Positions 1 to 14,705 of a stretch of 64,000 bases of DNA are shown here, piece after piece. Source of the stretch: Puffinus mauretanicus. Lineage: Eukaryota > Chordata > Aves > Procellariiformes > Procellariidae. Every line of letters starts with the position of its first letter. Position 1 is the stretch's first letter. The translations under genes and the position numbers were made by a program. The notes below the pieces were generated by a model. That model saw only the letters and a list, made by a program, of their open reading frames with translations. It was not told the DNA's origin and searched no databases. The stretch spans positions 496,001-560,000 of the forward strand of contig JAJKFH010002994.1 of assembly GCA_023333565.1 (NCBI GenBank). The letters are read 5' to 3'.

Positions 1-1923
1 GATTTCCAAAGTTCTTCACTGGAAAATTTTTATAGTTGCCAAAGTGCTGGACATTTGCACGCACAGACTCAACTGCAGAAGTCTAGTACTACTTGCATGT
101 TTTCCACCATTGTAAAAATTTTCAAATAAATGCCTTTGAAAATCAAGCCTTCGCCTCTTCCTCCCCCACCCCCAGTGGTCAATAACATTTTATAGTTCTA
201 CTTACAAAGTTATTTAACCTTTCACTTCTCTCTATCTCCACAAATGAATCGTAACACACGCTCAAAACTGAACACAGCTGCATTCACCTGGACGGACTAT
301 TAATACCCTCTTACAATATAAATAAGGTGAGTCCTTTTAACTCCAAAAATGTAACACACAAATTACAAGAAAGCAAGAGCTTTAGTAAGAGACTTCATTA
401 TTTCATTTGACAAGCTAGATATGCTCCTGCTTCCTGTTTTCTTGTTCCATGGTCCCAACCACTGAAATAAACAGCTCTACAAAAATCAGGCTGATGCCTG
501 GCCATTGCCCTCTGCCTTATCCGAAGCCCTAGAACGGAGCCACGGGCACCTTCAGAAGAGATAACACCTAAATGCAGTATTTCAGTGGTGAACCAGGACT
601 TGTGTGGCTGTGCTGCAGCAGTCAGGGATGAGCAGAGATTGGAACGTGGGTGTAGAATTATCTCTGCAAAGCCAGGAGGTTTTTGCAATGGCATCTGTTT
701 CCATTTAAGTTAGTCTCCACTGAGGTCCTCAGTGCTTGAAAACCAATTCCTCTAAAAGCTACTCGACAAAGAATGGGGAAAATGAAGCACTAGATAGTAA
801 CAGGGAACCCATACACTGCAAGAAGTGGCCTCAAAGTGAAATAAGATTTGAAACACACTGCGTATTATTCTAGTAATATCATGCCTCATCTGAATACATT
901 TCCGAATTTGCCTCCCAATGTTCCTTCCTGTCACACGCTATAAAATACATGAAAAGCTAAGAAATGGGGAAAAAAGACAGTGGGAACATCTCTTCTGTTT
1001 TATCTACTGGTTTCATAGGGAGTTTTGAGGCTGAATTAATATTTAAAAGGAAGTCTAAGATTCTCAACTGAAACATGCTACTGAACAACGTGCTTGCAGT
1101 TTCCTGCTCACAGCCCGCGTTCTTCTCTATGTAATCATTACTTGTATAAAGTCATATTAGTCAAACCGTATATTAACTAGTCTTTTATATTCTGCCATGA
1201 GATTAGCTTAGTTTTCATTTAAAAGACAACTATCCAAAACTATAAATCAGTATTCCCTTTAAAAAACGAAACAGAAGTAATGCACAGTACTCTCTATTTC
1301 AGCCCTTTAGTGGTGCTGGAAAGTTGGGAGGGCTATGGAGTAGACAGAAATGTTAACTACATGACAGCATACAGTGAGAAATTAAATTTGTCTCGGGCTA
1401 ATGATGTTTTTGGGAAAGGAAATGCTTTTTGGATTTGCCAGTTCATTCACTGAATACGTTCTGTAACCAAAAATAAAGTCACATAAAAGTTCGAACTGAG
1501 TTTGCCTGTATTATAATTTCAGTACACGATGTCCACAGTACGGTGGTACTATGTGACTGGTAAATGCTGGCTAGATAGTGACCTCCACCCCGACAAATCC
1601 ACTCAGTTCCCTCTCCCATGCAGTTGTGTCCCTGGGGCCTGAGTTAGAAGACAAGAGAAAGCAGGAGCCATTCCCTTTTCAAGGAGCAAACTGGTAGAAG
1701 AAAGGATTTTGTAGGTTCGTGCTGCAGAGTGACTGCCTGCAGGTCTGGAGTGGTGTAAAGAAGGCAGAGCTCTGCACTTGGGAAAAAAGGTGTTTCGAAA
1801 TCTCACAGCGTTGCTCCCCCAGGAGCGGGGCAGAGCAGGGCGGGCAGAGCACTGAGCAGAGACCCCACCAAGCCATGACATGCATAACCTTAACTTGGGC
1901 TGCCTTATAGACAGAAACAACTC

Positions 1924-1962
<39 letters not shown>

Positions 1963-2080
1963 TGCTCTTCAAACCTACATTCAAGGTTTTAAGAATATAA
2001 TTAACTGACCAGAAAGCTCATGGTAATTGTTTTAATTAAATTCTGAAATAAAAGGAACAAGAGACAAAATGAGACCATAC
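1..2080 (-). other. CUX1: CUX1 intron 17 equivalent (partial)
   Basis: Start of the intron downstream of the 2081 exon. The next family exon (second SDDAIRSIL-like motif, then the linker to CUT repeat 2) was sought and not found, so it lies outside the window. The stretch is AT-rich with an A28 run at 1934-1961. Open frames here are short and unrecognised. Confidence 0.8.
1934..1961. repeat. Poly(A) run, A28
   Basis: Uninterrupted run of 28 A on the plus strand (T on the transcribed strand). No flanking target-site duplication or source element is clear, so it is listed as a simple repeat. Confidence 0.9.
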
Positions 2081-2182
2081 CTGTTTTCTGTACTTGCAGC
2101 TCCCTTTTGGCTTGTTCGAGAATGGATTTGATGGCTTCATCAGAGCCAGTCTCTGTGGTTCGGATTCTTGTGGTTATATTAC
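2081..2182 (-). CDS. CUX1: CUX1 exon 17 equivalent: linker after CUT repeat 1
   Basis: A 102-nt exon with acceptor TTCCTCTTCAG and donor GTATGG. Two bases finish a Gly codon, then 33 codons start [20 protein letters not shown] and end KRELQVQKT, and one base of the next codon follows. The family match is close (Thr-Thr replaces mammalian Ala-Ser). The [17 protein letters not shown] part has a similar second copy in mammals (SDDAIRSILQQARREME) in the following exon, which here lies beyond position 1. It forms a short predicted helix in the linker to CUT repeat 2. Confidence 0.96.
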
Positions 2183-2935
2183 CTGAAGAGGAAAACAGAA
2201 CTAATGACACCGGGAAAACTTTTATTTGGTTGGTTGGTTTTTTAACACAAAGACAGACAGCATATACTGATATACCACCAGCATGACCTGACGGAAGTTT
2301 ACATAGGACCTTTACCAACATTTACGACACCAAGAACATACTTAACATAATAAAAGAAAAATCTCCTCATTGTGCAAAAGCCTGCCTGCTAGCTGCACTG
2401 GAACGATGAGAACACTGACATCATCAGAGGAAGAACTAGGTGGTCATATATTCCTTTTCAGGATAACACATCTAGGTCTATTTTTTTCCCTTTCTTTGTT
2501 TTGGAGGGGGAGAGAAAACAGAAGGGAAAAGAACCAGAGGGGAAAGGAAGAAAGCTAAAAATGTAAGATCAGGAATCACCTTAAAAATTGCATCAGCTGC
2601 TAGGCAAAGTAGGATGAGTATACATTCAGCCCAAAACAGAATTAAAAAGTAACTAGATAAAAATAATTTTTAACTTTCTAGAGGTTAATACATTAAGAGA
2701 AACAGTCATTTAAGCGCAGATACCATTTGAAGTACTCTCCAGCTAAGAGCTATTACTTGATTGTTTGGTTTGGTTTTGTTTTGGTTTTTTAACCACTAAG
2801 GGGAAGAAAAGGAGGGAAAACTATGACTGTGAATGCTATTGCACTTAACTGCATTTTTCATCATGAGATTATCATTTGTAAGTGAGCTAGGTAATTTCTG
2901 ACTGGAGTCAAAACAACTACAGAGTTTCAGGGTAC

Positions 2936-2968
2936 CTGTTTTTGTTTTTTCTTCTTCCTCTTGTCTTG
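2936..2968 (-). CDS. CUX1: Candidate 33-nt in-frame microexon of CUX1
   Basis: On the minus strand the tract TTTTTCTTTTAG ends at 2969 and a CAG/GTACC donor begins at 2935. The 33 nt between keep the frame exactly: the split Gly codon of the 3555 exon becomes Ala, ten residues follow, and a split Gly codon is rebuilt with the 2182 exon. The insert reads ARQEEEEKTKT and has no stop. A TTGCAG (UGC) motif sits about 20 nt upstream of the acceptor, as in many neural microexons that depend on SRRM4. The insert would lie between the basic patch after CUT repeat 1 and the Asn-Ile-Thr-Thr segment. I do not know of this exon in described CUX1 isoforms. It could be a chance purine-rich stretch. Confidence 0.4.
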
Positions 2969-3430
2969 CTAAAAGAAAAATTCTGCAACTAATCTATAAT
3001 GAAGAAAAATGTTCGTACTTCCTGTTCAGTGATAATTTATCAATCTGATGTTCACTTATCTTGTTGTCTTTTTCACACACCATACTGAAGTAAGTATCAC
3101 ACCAATTTAATAGCGTATTAAAGTGTATTTGTCAACATAAGCCCCATGAGAAGAAAGTAGTAAATCTAGAGCAGAAGCTGTATGCGATTGATGTTGGATT
3201 ATACGTAATTGTGCAACTTTCTCCCTCCAAAATCACAAAAACAGCAAAGAGAGCATTTCAATAGATCTGATGATTTTATAAAGCCACTTCTATCACTTAT
3301 CTCTTTTGATCTGCGTACGCAGAGATGTTGGGAGTGGAAAAAGTATCCAAACAGGGTTACGTTAGTACAGCAGCAGCAGAATTAGAAAAAGCAAAGTGTT
3401 CATCTAACCCATGGTTTGTTTTATACTTAC

Positions 3431-3467
3431 TGTCTGTTTTTCTATCAGATTCCAGGCCAGAATCAAA
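3431..3467 (-). other. CUX1: Candidate cassette exon, would introduce a stop
   Basis: On the minus strand, a strong GTAAGTAT donor starts at 3430 and a CTGTGCAG acceptor ends at 3468, preceded by a pyrimidine-containing tract (TTTCCTT). The 37 nt between would follow the split Gly codon of the 3555 exon and read Val then stop. A longer form using a CTTTAG acceptor near 3496 is possible. It could be a poison exon or simply an unused pair of splice-like sites. Only the sequence signals are seen; use in transcripts is unknown. Confidence 0.25.
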
Positions 3468-3480
3468 CTGCACAGTTTTA

Positions 3481-6375
<2,895 letters not shown>

Positions 6376-6472
6376 CACTCAGGTCACTATTTGTGATACG
6401 CAGCGTGGCGTTCTCAGACTGCAAGGAGCGGTTCTTCTCCAGCAGCAGCATCTCCAGCGGTTTAGATGCATC
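6376..6472 (-). CDS. CUX1: CUX1 exon 14 equivalent, last exon shared with CASP
   Basis: A 97-nt exon with acceptor TTCTTTAG and donor GTAGG. It encodes [20 protein letters not shown] followed by [12 protein letters not shown], then the first base of a Gly codon. The leucine-rich start and the Asn/Ser-rich end fit the distal coiled coil. From published human and mouse gene structure, this is the last exon common to CUX1 and CASP: its donor joins either to the CUT repeat 1 exon (here at 5286) or to CASP-specific exons far downstream. The latter are outside the window. Met for Val after Leu-Glu and Thr for Ala/Ser are the visible differences from mammals. Confidence 0.95.
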
Positions 6473-7487
6473 CTAAAGAAAATCAAAGCGGGAGGTTTGT
6501 TTCTAAAACATTAAGAATCTCACTCAGGCACTAAAAAGGATTTCAGAAGAAGAAAACAAGTGCTCATCTCTGCTATGAACGCAGCTAGGGAATTCACCAT
6601 GCATATATTTGCAGGAATCACTCAGCGCTCCTACGTGAGCCATAGAAGAGATTCACTGTTTAATTTTCATTGTAAATCATTCACCAATTCTGCATTATTT
6701 TGAGATGTGTAAGGGAACATTTTCTTAATCCTACTTATTTTAAAATGGTACTGGCAAGCTTTCAGTTTAAAAACTGTAGACTTCTTTTAATCTGATTAAA
6801 ATAGGAGTTAAGATTATATTATTTCTTCTACACCCAAGTTAAGCATTTCCTTGAAATGCTGTGTTTCAGCAGAAAGTTTGTTAAAAAATAAAATCAGTCG
6901 CAGAAACCTGCCATTTACCTTCCACTAACTATCATCTAACCCTTGATCATTAAAAAACATATTGAAAATTAATCCCAGTATAGTGATATTCAGTTCAGAT
7001 TTCAGAAGCAGGCATTTAATTCATAACCTTTAAACTTAAGTAAGATTAATTTGCTGGAATAGCAGAGCTTTCTCCTGCTTTCTCAGTACTCAAAGGTTCG
7101 TTTTCTTTTGTGAACATTATTTTCAAGGCTAACAAAGACTTAAAAATGCTAAAATCCTTGCTCAGCGTACTGTCAGTACAAGAAACATGCAAATCTCAGT
7201 GTAGCTGTACACTGACTCTAGTATCTTTAAAAGATTGAACTTCACAACACTATGGTTATCCACTCCAGCACTGCTGAAAAGTCATTCTTTGTCCTTGACC
7301 ACTTAAAAGAAATTAATAGGCAAAAAATGTTCAGTTCAGCTTTTTACATAGGAAAACAATGATCAACCCATATGTCTCAACATCAACAGGAAATTCTCCA
7401 TGCCAACACCAACAAATTGCAAGACAAAATCATTGTTAATTAACTGAACTGCTGAAGTAATTAAGAAAACAAAAGTAGGTTCAGTAC
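6473..7487 (-). other. CUX1: CUX1 intron 13 equivalent (1.0 kb)
   Basis: Short AT-rich intron between the 7488 and 6472 exons. I see no repeat, open frame of note or extra exon. It has a usable pyrimidine tract (TTCTTTAG) at its 3' end. Confidence 0.8.
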
Positions 7488-7536
7488 CTGCGCACCAGAG
7501 CTTTCAGATGGTGCAAACTCCATGGATTTCAATATA
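7488..7536 (-). CDS. CUX1: CUX1 exon 13 equivalent
   Basis: A 49-nt exon with acceptor CTTCCACAG and donor GTACTG. Its first base completes the Asn codon begun at 12469. It then encodes ILKSMEFAPSESSGAQ in phase 0. Mammals have a slightly different end (Glu-Gly-Ala-Gly-Thr-Gln, from memory), so this is a variable spot in a conserved region. The Pro and Ser mark a break in the coiled coil. It is shared with CASP. Confidence 0.95.
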
Positions 7537-8387
7537 CTGTGGAAGGCAGAAAAAAAATTATTTTCTATTTCTTCTTTTAACAACAACTGCACTAATGAGC
7601 ATGAACATTATCATTTCCTACTCTCCAGCAACACTACAAGTGATAACAACTTTCCTTGCAGTAACACAGCCTCATAATGAATATAGAATAACTATTCAAA
7701 CTAGTTATTGGATAAGAAAATTTTCTCGAGCGTCATCTAAATCATTCCATATGCAATCCCACCAGGCCAGTTTAAAGCGTAAATTTAAAGGTTAATAAGG
7801 ATATAACATTTTAAGCTGTCAGAAGCGATATAAATTTATCTGTGAAGCTTGAAGGGAATGAAAAAGTTGTAGCAAAGCAACAAAACAGGGGAATCACCAC
7901 CACAGTTGCAGTACTTTATATAATATACACCAGCTCACATATCAAGGAAAATATGCACAAATAATCTTTCCAACCAAGACACTACAGGCTAAAAGGCAGT
8001 TTTTCATTTTAATAACCTCCTAGTTCTACGGCAAAGGGAAGACACAATGGCACAATATTTCTTAAGAAATATGAAAGTTCCAAATATTTATAAGTACATT
8101 AGGAGAAGAATCTGATAGTCTTATTGTCAATATTTTATATAAATACTGAGCGGTCAAAGGACATCTCCCTTCAAAGTCTTTCAGTTAGAATTGTATTGTC
8201 TGGCAAATGAGAATCTTACAGGAATACAAACTTATTACTATGCTTTGTCTTATAAATTTTTTTAAATAGACCTGCTGCAGGCAGGACGTTAAGTTCCTCA
8301 GACTGAAGCAATAAATGATTTCAGCTTCTCATTGTACAAAGACGACACTCATTTGTTGAAGAAAAATACATAAACAGATATAGATAG

Positions 8388-8710
8388 TGTTTATACAGCA
8401 TTTTTCATGTATAAAGTACCAGGAACTTTGGGAGGCAGGAAGAATATATTCAACCATGTATTAAATGTGGAACCTGAGTCAAAAAAAGCAGAAGGCCAGG
8501 ATTAACACAGAGGGACTAGTTCTGGGTGCCACTAGGAGTCAGCCAGGCACCCAGCACTCATTAACCGCCGCAGACCATGTGGCATCCAGCTCCTCTGTAA
8601 ATCTGCCCATGCATTAATCCAGAATTAGATGTCCATTAAGTGGCACTCTGGAAATCAGTGGCCTCAGTGACTCGTTCAAGATCACACAAAGTCATAGCAA
8701 ATCCAAGGGA
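8388..8710 (+). repeat. Diverged ancient SINE (MIR-like) pieces
   Basis: At 8388-8410 a TTATACAGCATTTTTCAT stretch, and at 8665-8710 a GTGACTCGTTCAAGATCACA stretch, resemble two parts of the conserved 3' half of MIR-type SINEs. The sequence between is too diverged or rearranged to align by eye. A repeat search would settle it. Confidence 0.35.
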
Positions 8711-11224
8711 AAAAAAGTCATTCTGAGACAGAATCCTCACGTATTTCGCATCTGTGCATACTCATTGCATACAGTGTTAATTCTGACAGCCACTCCTACA
8801 AATATAGTAATTAATAAAACCACAAAATTCTGGCCATCAGTTTCATCATATGGCGTCACTGGATGACACCTCTTGCCAGCAGAAATCTCTGGAGATTACA
8901 GCCATCATCCAATACACAAGCACATAAAGTAATGCTGTTAAGACTCTGCTTTACGTGGGCACAACAGCTCACTCACATGCAAAAGTGCCTCTTTTCTGCT
9001 ATTAATGGAGTCATGCCAGTCAAGGGGAGAGGTTGTGCATTAATGGCTCGAGTTCTTAAAGATCCTGACATTATATTGACACCACAGGCATGTTTTCTCA
9101 GGTTGCTAATCACTGCTGAAAGCAAGTGGTTCTTGGGACATCTCTTCAGAGGCACAGCTCTGTCTACCAGGACTCCAAGGTGCTGGGGGAGATAAATATA
9201 CAGAGACTCATCTAGGGAAAAGCCCAGTCACTGGTAGGTAACTGTTTTCATCCTCCCATGGATTCTGCAGGGTATGGCCTCTGAAAGGACAGCAAGTATG
9301 TCCTCATGATGGTCAAATAAGGAGACCCATCTGAATTAAAAAAAAAAACAATTTGTAACAGCAAATTATCATGTGGCAAACTTCCCACGGCACATCACAG
9401 GTGTCTCCCATATCAGTTCACATCAGCAGTACACTTGCGACGCAGGTCTCCCAGTAATCCCCACTTACCACACTCTGGTCTGCCATGCAGAGCAGTCCTG
9501 GAGCATACCAACCGCATTCCTTCTGGATGAGACTAAACCGAAAGAAGCTGCACGCTCCCGAAGGAGCGGGTGTGACGTGCTCTGACGACTACCGTGCTGC
9601 CTACAGAACCAGACTGAAACCAGTTGGAAGTGCAAAGCAAGCCTGAATGTATTTAGTGTGGATATTGGGTTCTTGGCACCAAAAGTCTGGCTTTAAAGCC
9701 CTGATCCTGTTGTGCCCCCCACTTGCACAGGCTGCTCTACCAATGCATTTTGGTTCCGAGCACCTGCTGCCAGCTGGGACCTTCAGAAAGGATCCTGAAC
9801 CTTGCAGCAGCTGCATTTTTCAGCAAGCTTGGAGCAGGCATGTGTATCCAAACCTCGGCTGAAACTTACTGACCTCTGCCTACTTAAAGTGGATTCTTTG
9901 CTACCTGAAACAGCGTTCTGGCAATTTCACAGGTAATTTCCTATACACTTAGAATCCAAAATATACTAAAAACCAAGTTGATGGTATCTTGAATTGCCCT
10001 TGGAGGAATATTCACTACAGCAGGTTCATTTTTTCAAAAAATGTAAGCGTTAAACATGTCAAAAATGACTCTCCAAATGTGTCACAGAAGAGACATTTTC
10101 CTTAGGAATATGAGGAAGCAAAATGTTTCCCCTTTGGATTCCAGGAATATCTTTGCCCATGAGCTCTCAACTCAGTGTGCTGCTCAAGATCAGTTATCTG
10201 CTTTTTAAAGGAATGATCTTGTGACTTGAATCTGCACATCTAAGAGGACTTGAAAGATCTTACTCTAAAGCAAAGCGTGCATTGGGACAGCTCGACTTTC
10301 TGTTTGCATGATCCCGACTGCAAAGGCAGGAGGGTTAGCACTGCCGTATTACTCGAGAGGGAACTGAAAGGACACACAGAGCTCTCAGATCTCAAAAATA
10401 GGTTTTAAAGCTATTTGGCACAAAAGCCAATGCAGAAAGCAAGGAATCCACCCATCCCAGATCTTGACGTGGATCCAGTTAAGTTCTTCCAAGGTTAGAA
10501 GTTGGCTGATATTGAGGTCCCTCAGCCTAGAATGCCTCTAACATCCTTGGGAGGATTAAGGAAAATACGTCAGTGCCAAAACAACTGAGAAGTTTATTCT
10601 CTTTCTTCCTTACTGACAAAATATCTTTTTTCTTGGTGTGTATGTGTGTTACTAGCCGTTCATTTTTGTCAGTGTTTCAGGGCACAACAGCAGGCATAGT
10701 AGGATTCAGTGTGAGGGATACCGGATTTACAGCAATAGACTTTTCATAGTTTCACTTCAGACCAGACTGTCACTCTCAGGTGATGCACATTTAGATTTTG
10801 GCACATCTTTTGGACCAGAGGAGCAGAGAGGGTGGCGTGAATGAGTTGCTGTGATGATGCAGCATTGCAAACATCTGCAGTGCTCTCACACAGGGTCTTA
10901 GCCCGCTGCACCCCCAGGATGGTGTATGGATCCCAGGCCACCTACAAGCTAGCTGGCTGTCCCTCCAAAGTCACCTGCCCAGACAAAAAATGTTACCCAC
11001 AAATTAAGGGATATAAAAGCTGTAACAGCCAGGAGAAAGAGATTTAATTTACTGGCACCCAACAGGGGCCACTTCCAGGAGATTCTCCCATCTATTCCAC
11101 TGCAAGCTCATCTTGAAATAACAGGAACACGCAGAAGCACCATATGAACACTCCTGTGTCATGGCTTCTCATGGACCTCTCATCTGCCTTCCCATCCCTG
11201 CCCTCACATAAGTCAGTGTTGTGT

Positions 11225-11239
11225 AAAAAAAAAAAAAAA
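11225..11239. repeat. Poly(A) run, A15
   Basis: Fifteen A in a row inside the intron 12 equivalent. No element is recognised around it. Confidence 0.85.
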
Positions 11240-12468
11240 GGCATTACTGCCAGGAATACAGGGATCTAAGTGAGTTTTATATCTAAAGTAAAGGCGTTAA
11301 ACCAGGTAGGATTTAAAACTCATTTGCTGTTTCGGTACATTCACATTTTAGTAACTCATGTAGCAAATTGGAAGGTTGTGGCTTAATTCCCATTCACTAC
11401 TTAATATATGAGGACATAAACCAGCTGAAATCTGAAGCTGCGTTTCCTTAACTCAGGAGAGAACATGAACATACTTACCCATATCACTAAAACGATGAAG
11501 CTTTTTTGAGACCAGTTAATATTCAGGTATAATGCCCAAAGAAATAGACAACTCACTTCACTTGACTGAAACTATATACCTACATCAGGGTGTGCTGCAG
11601 CTGGCAGTGAACCAGAACCGCAGCCAGCGCGGCTTGAATATAATAGCACCAGGAGCTGGGCAGTCACTGGGCTTGCAAAACCAAACCTGCTTTCCATATT
11701 CTCCAGGGACATGTAAACAAAAACACATGACTACCAGCCTCATCTGAAATACCTCATTAAACAAGGTAACATTTTTTCAGTCTTCTTAAAATACACACAA
11801 AAATGCCAAAATGATGAAAGAAGAGATGGAGTTTCTTGCAGTTATTTAAACCTTGACACTAAACGTATTTCCAGTCAAAAAACTTCTCTTCTAAACCTGA
11901 CAGCTTATCTTGTTAGAGTTTAAAATGAGGGTCTTTTAAGTCTCTTAAAAAAACCCCTTGAAATAGGAACAGGCTGTTTGTGGCTTTAGTTTAAAACCAC
12001 AATATATTAGCAAAAATATACAGTGAAACAAGCTCAGCATTAAAATGGTAAGTGCTGAACACTGGCTGGCAAAAGCATAGAAAAGGTATTATGGCCAAAG
12101 GCCCTGCATTAAATTCTTGGTTCACATCACATTCAGCTGTTGGCTGGGGATTTTTAAAGAGTGGTCCACCTAAAATTCCACAGATTTTCAAACTTTTACC
12201 CTTGGTGGACGATAGTTTTAGCACCTTTTCTTCATGGACACTTGTATTATTTGCTATTGCGATACTCTGCTGCAACAAAAAGGAGTGCTCTCAGATACAG
12301 CAGTTGCACTGGTTCTGGATGCGATTTCTGCCAATACTCCTGATTTCCCCATCTTTGTGGTTTTGACTGAATTCTTTATTGTTCCAAGAACACAGATTTG
12401 TGGCTTCATTTAACAAGCATTGTTAAACTGGAGTGTGTGAAAAAATTATGTAAGCATTTAACACTTAC

Positions 12469-12527
12469 TTTAATTCTTTCTTAACCTCTTCATAATCAGC
12501 CTGTCCTTTCAGTTTTTCTTCCAGTTG
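12469..12527 (-). CDS. CUX1: CUX1 exon 12 equivalent (coiled coil)
   Basis: A 59-nt exon with acceptor CTTTTAAAG and donor GTAAGT. It encodes QLEEKLKGQADYEEVKKEL and ends with two bases of an Asn codon completed by the next exon at 7536. All 19 full codons agree with the family sequence as I know it. It continues the coiled coil. The phase change (0 in, 2 out) is matched exactly by the next exon, strong support for both borders. Confidence 0.96.
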
Positions 12528-14660
12528 CTTTAAAAGAAAGAACATGGATTTAATTATTTAGATTTTTTTCTGCAGGCTTTCAAAATCATCTTTAAATTAT
12601 TCCATATATACAGCAGCGCACAAGTGAGGGTTAATGACTCATACCTAATTTACATATATTAGAAAACAAACTATAACCAATTCAACGTAAACACAATTAT
12701 ACCTCACTCTTCCTTTGTTTACAGAGTGCCAAGCATTACAGAATTCAGTAAGTCCCAATTTGGCTGTTTGCAATGTCACTGTCATGTGCTCAATACAGAG
12801 ATTGGGGAAGAAAGTATTAAAAATGAGGCAGCTGAAATTTTTACGAAACTGATAAATTGAGTAAACAAGCAGGATGCTTTGGCACATACTGTATTCTTAA
12901 TACGACAGTTCTTGATAACCTTATCTACATGAAAAAAAAAAAGACTGAAGAAGCTGTTGTTGACTGGAACGCCTTAGGCTTGTAAGACTTCTACAATGCC
13001 TCATGCCCAAACAAAACAGCTATACGAAGTCGTTTTACAAGCATTACTTATTGCAATAACTAATATGATTACACACCGGAGATGAAGCACTGAGACCAAC
13101 TCAGCAGGTCTTTTTGCTCAGGTCTGCCTGACCTGAGGCAGTCTCAATGGCTTCTCTTCGGTGTGAAGATGCCACAAACGTTGAAACAAACCTCCTAACA
13201 CAATCCATAACGCAATGCCACACATTTGGACCTTACCCAAGAGCCCCTGCTCCCAACAACAGTGCTCATCACTACAGGATAAATGCTTCAGGAGGCCTAA
13301 AACATAGTGATACATAATTGATGCCGTTATGTTGCTTGCAGAAGCCACATTAATTTCCCACTAATAATTTCTTTGCTTAGTACAGGCACACCTGATCTAA
13401 GCAAAGAAAGAACAGAACTTACTGCCCTGCAACTTCCATGGATAAGTTCAGGCTAGCTCTGCTTCTCTTAATTTTTGGTGTTAAAATTGGCACAGAACCT
13501 CAAAGGTCACACGAAACAGAAATAACACAAGGACGTACCACCCTCAAAGACAGAGCATCTACTTTGAAAAGGACATATGACATGAAAAAGAAAAATAGGG
13601 CTTTATGTCCAGGAGAGGCTGCCTTCAGTGGAGAAGCGCATTCAAGAAGATCCTACACCCACTCCTGGGCTGATCGTTTGAACGCAGGAGGAAGGCAGGG
13701 GAGGGCTACTGTGAACTTGGATAATTTTAGCAAACCTGTTTAAAATGCAGCCCCATAAAGTTCTGCACCAGCAGAGTTATGGGTGTCCCCTGAATGGCAG
13801 GGGACAGACGAACAATTAGAAGTGGGAACCTCTTTAACCATGCTGTCTTCCCAAGTAAGCCAGTGTGTGGGTATCACCCATGCCAAAGCTATCCAATGGG
13901 TACAAGCAGCAAACCTAAACACTATGTAATGCAGCACCCACAGATTAGCGAGTCCATCATCTGAGCCATCTTAAGAATTTAACTGAGGCTTCTTGAGATG
14001 ACAACAGCAGCACGATGGGGCTTTGTTGGACTTCAGCTATTTTGCCATCTTTTAAAGGATTTCCTGTCATGCCCTTTCCAGCTTACGCATTGCTGAAATT
14101 TCTGCCTTGCCATTAGTACGTATATCAAAAAGCAGTGACAAAGCAGACATCCATGTTACCAATATACAGCCCTCTTAAATTCCTCTTTCTGCTTTTGATG
14201 CCATAATCCACAATCCTTAGTCACTGCTGACAAGAGGCATCTCCCGGCAGTAATACACGAGCCCCTGCTCTGGCAGCTGCTCAACAAGGACCTCTTAAAG
14301 GATCACCACCGCCGGCTGTTGCAGGAAAGCAGAAACTGCTGTTAAGTGTGGAATTTGCACTCTATGGGACATTGATGAAACGAGCAGCCTCTTAAAAGGT
14401 CTTGTGTGCTAGCACCCTTAGCCATCAGTAACTTGTGCAGTCATTTGGTTTGTGTTAAAAAGAAAAAAAAACATGTCTCTTTCAGCTAAAACAATTTTTT
14501 TCACCTGGAATAAATACAGGGCAAGTTTTAGTCATTTCTTCTGACATGTCCTGCCTTACCAAATTCCAGCTACTAACTGGAATCATAGGGAGCACTGACT
14601 TTGCTTTCTGCAGCAGACACAGTGCTACAGGTGTTTTGGCGCTGCTAAAAAACCCTGTAC

Positions 14661-14705
14661 TGATGTAACTAGGAAAATCCTGGTTGATGGGACTAGGAAA
14701 ATCCT
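14661..14705. repeat. Short tandem duplication, two 21-bp copies
   Basis: Positions 14661-14681 and 14685-14705 agree at 19 of 21 bases (period 24). They share the perfect 14-mer ACTAGGAAAATCCT. The GGAAAA core resembles an NFAT site and GGAAAATCC a Rel-like site, but that reading is speculative. Confidence 0.85.

Larger units (their letters stand above)
7537..12468 (-). other. CUX1: CUX1 intron 12 equivalent (4.9 kb)
   Basis: AT-rich intron. Diverged pieces resembling an ancient MIR-type SINE occur between 8388 and 8710. Homopolymer A runs lie at 9338-9348 and 11225-11239. Open frames of 60 to 110 codons have no recognisable product or splice context. Confidence 0.75.

Noticed and set aside
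1679..1984. Minus-strand frame containing a long poly-Phe stretch
   Set aside because: It is the translation of the A28 run at 1934-1961, read as T on the minus strand.
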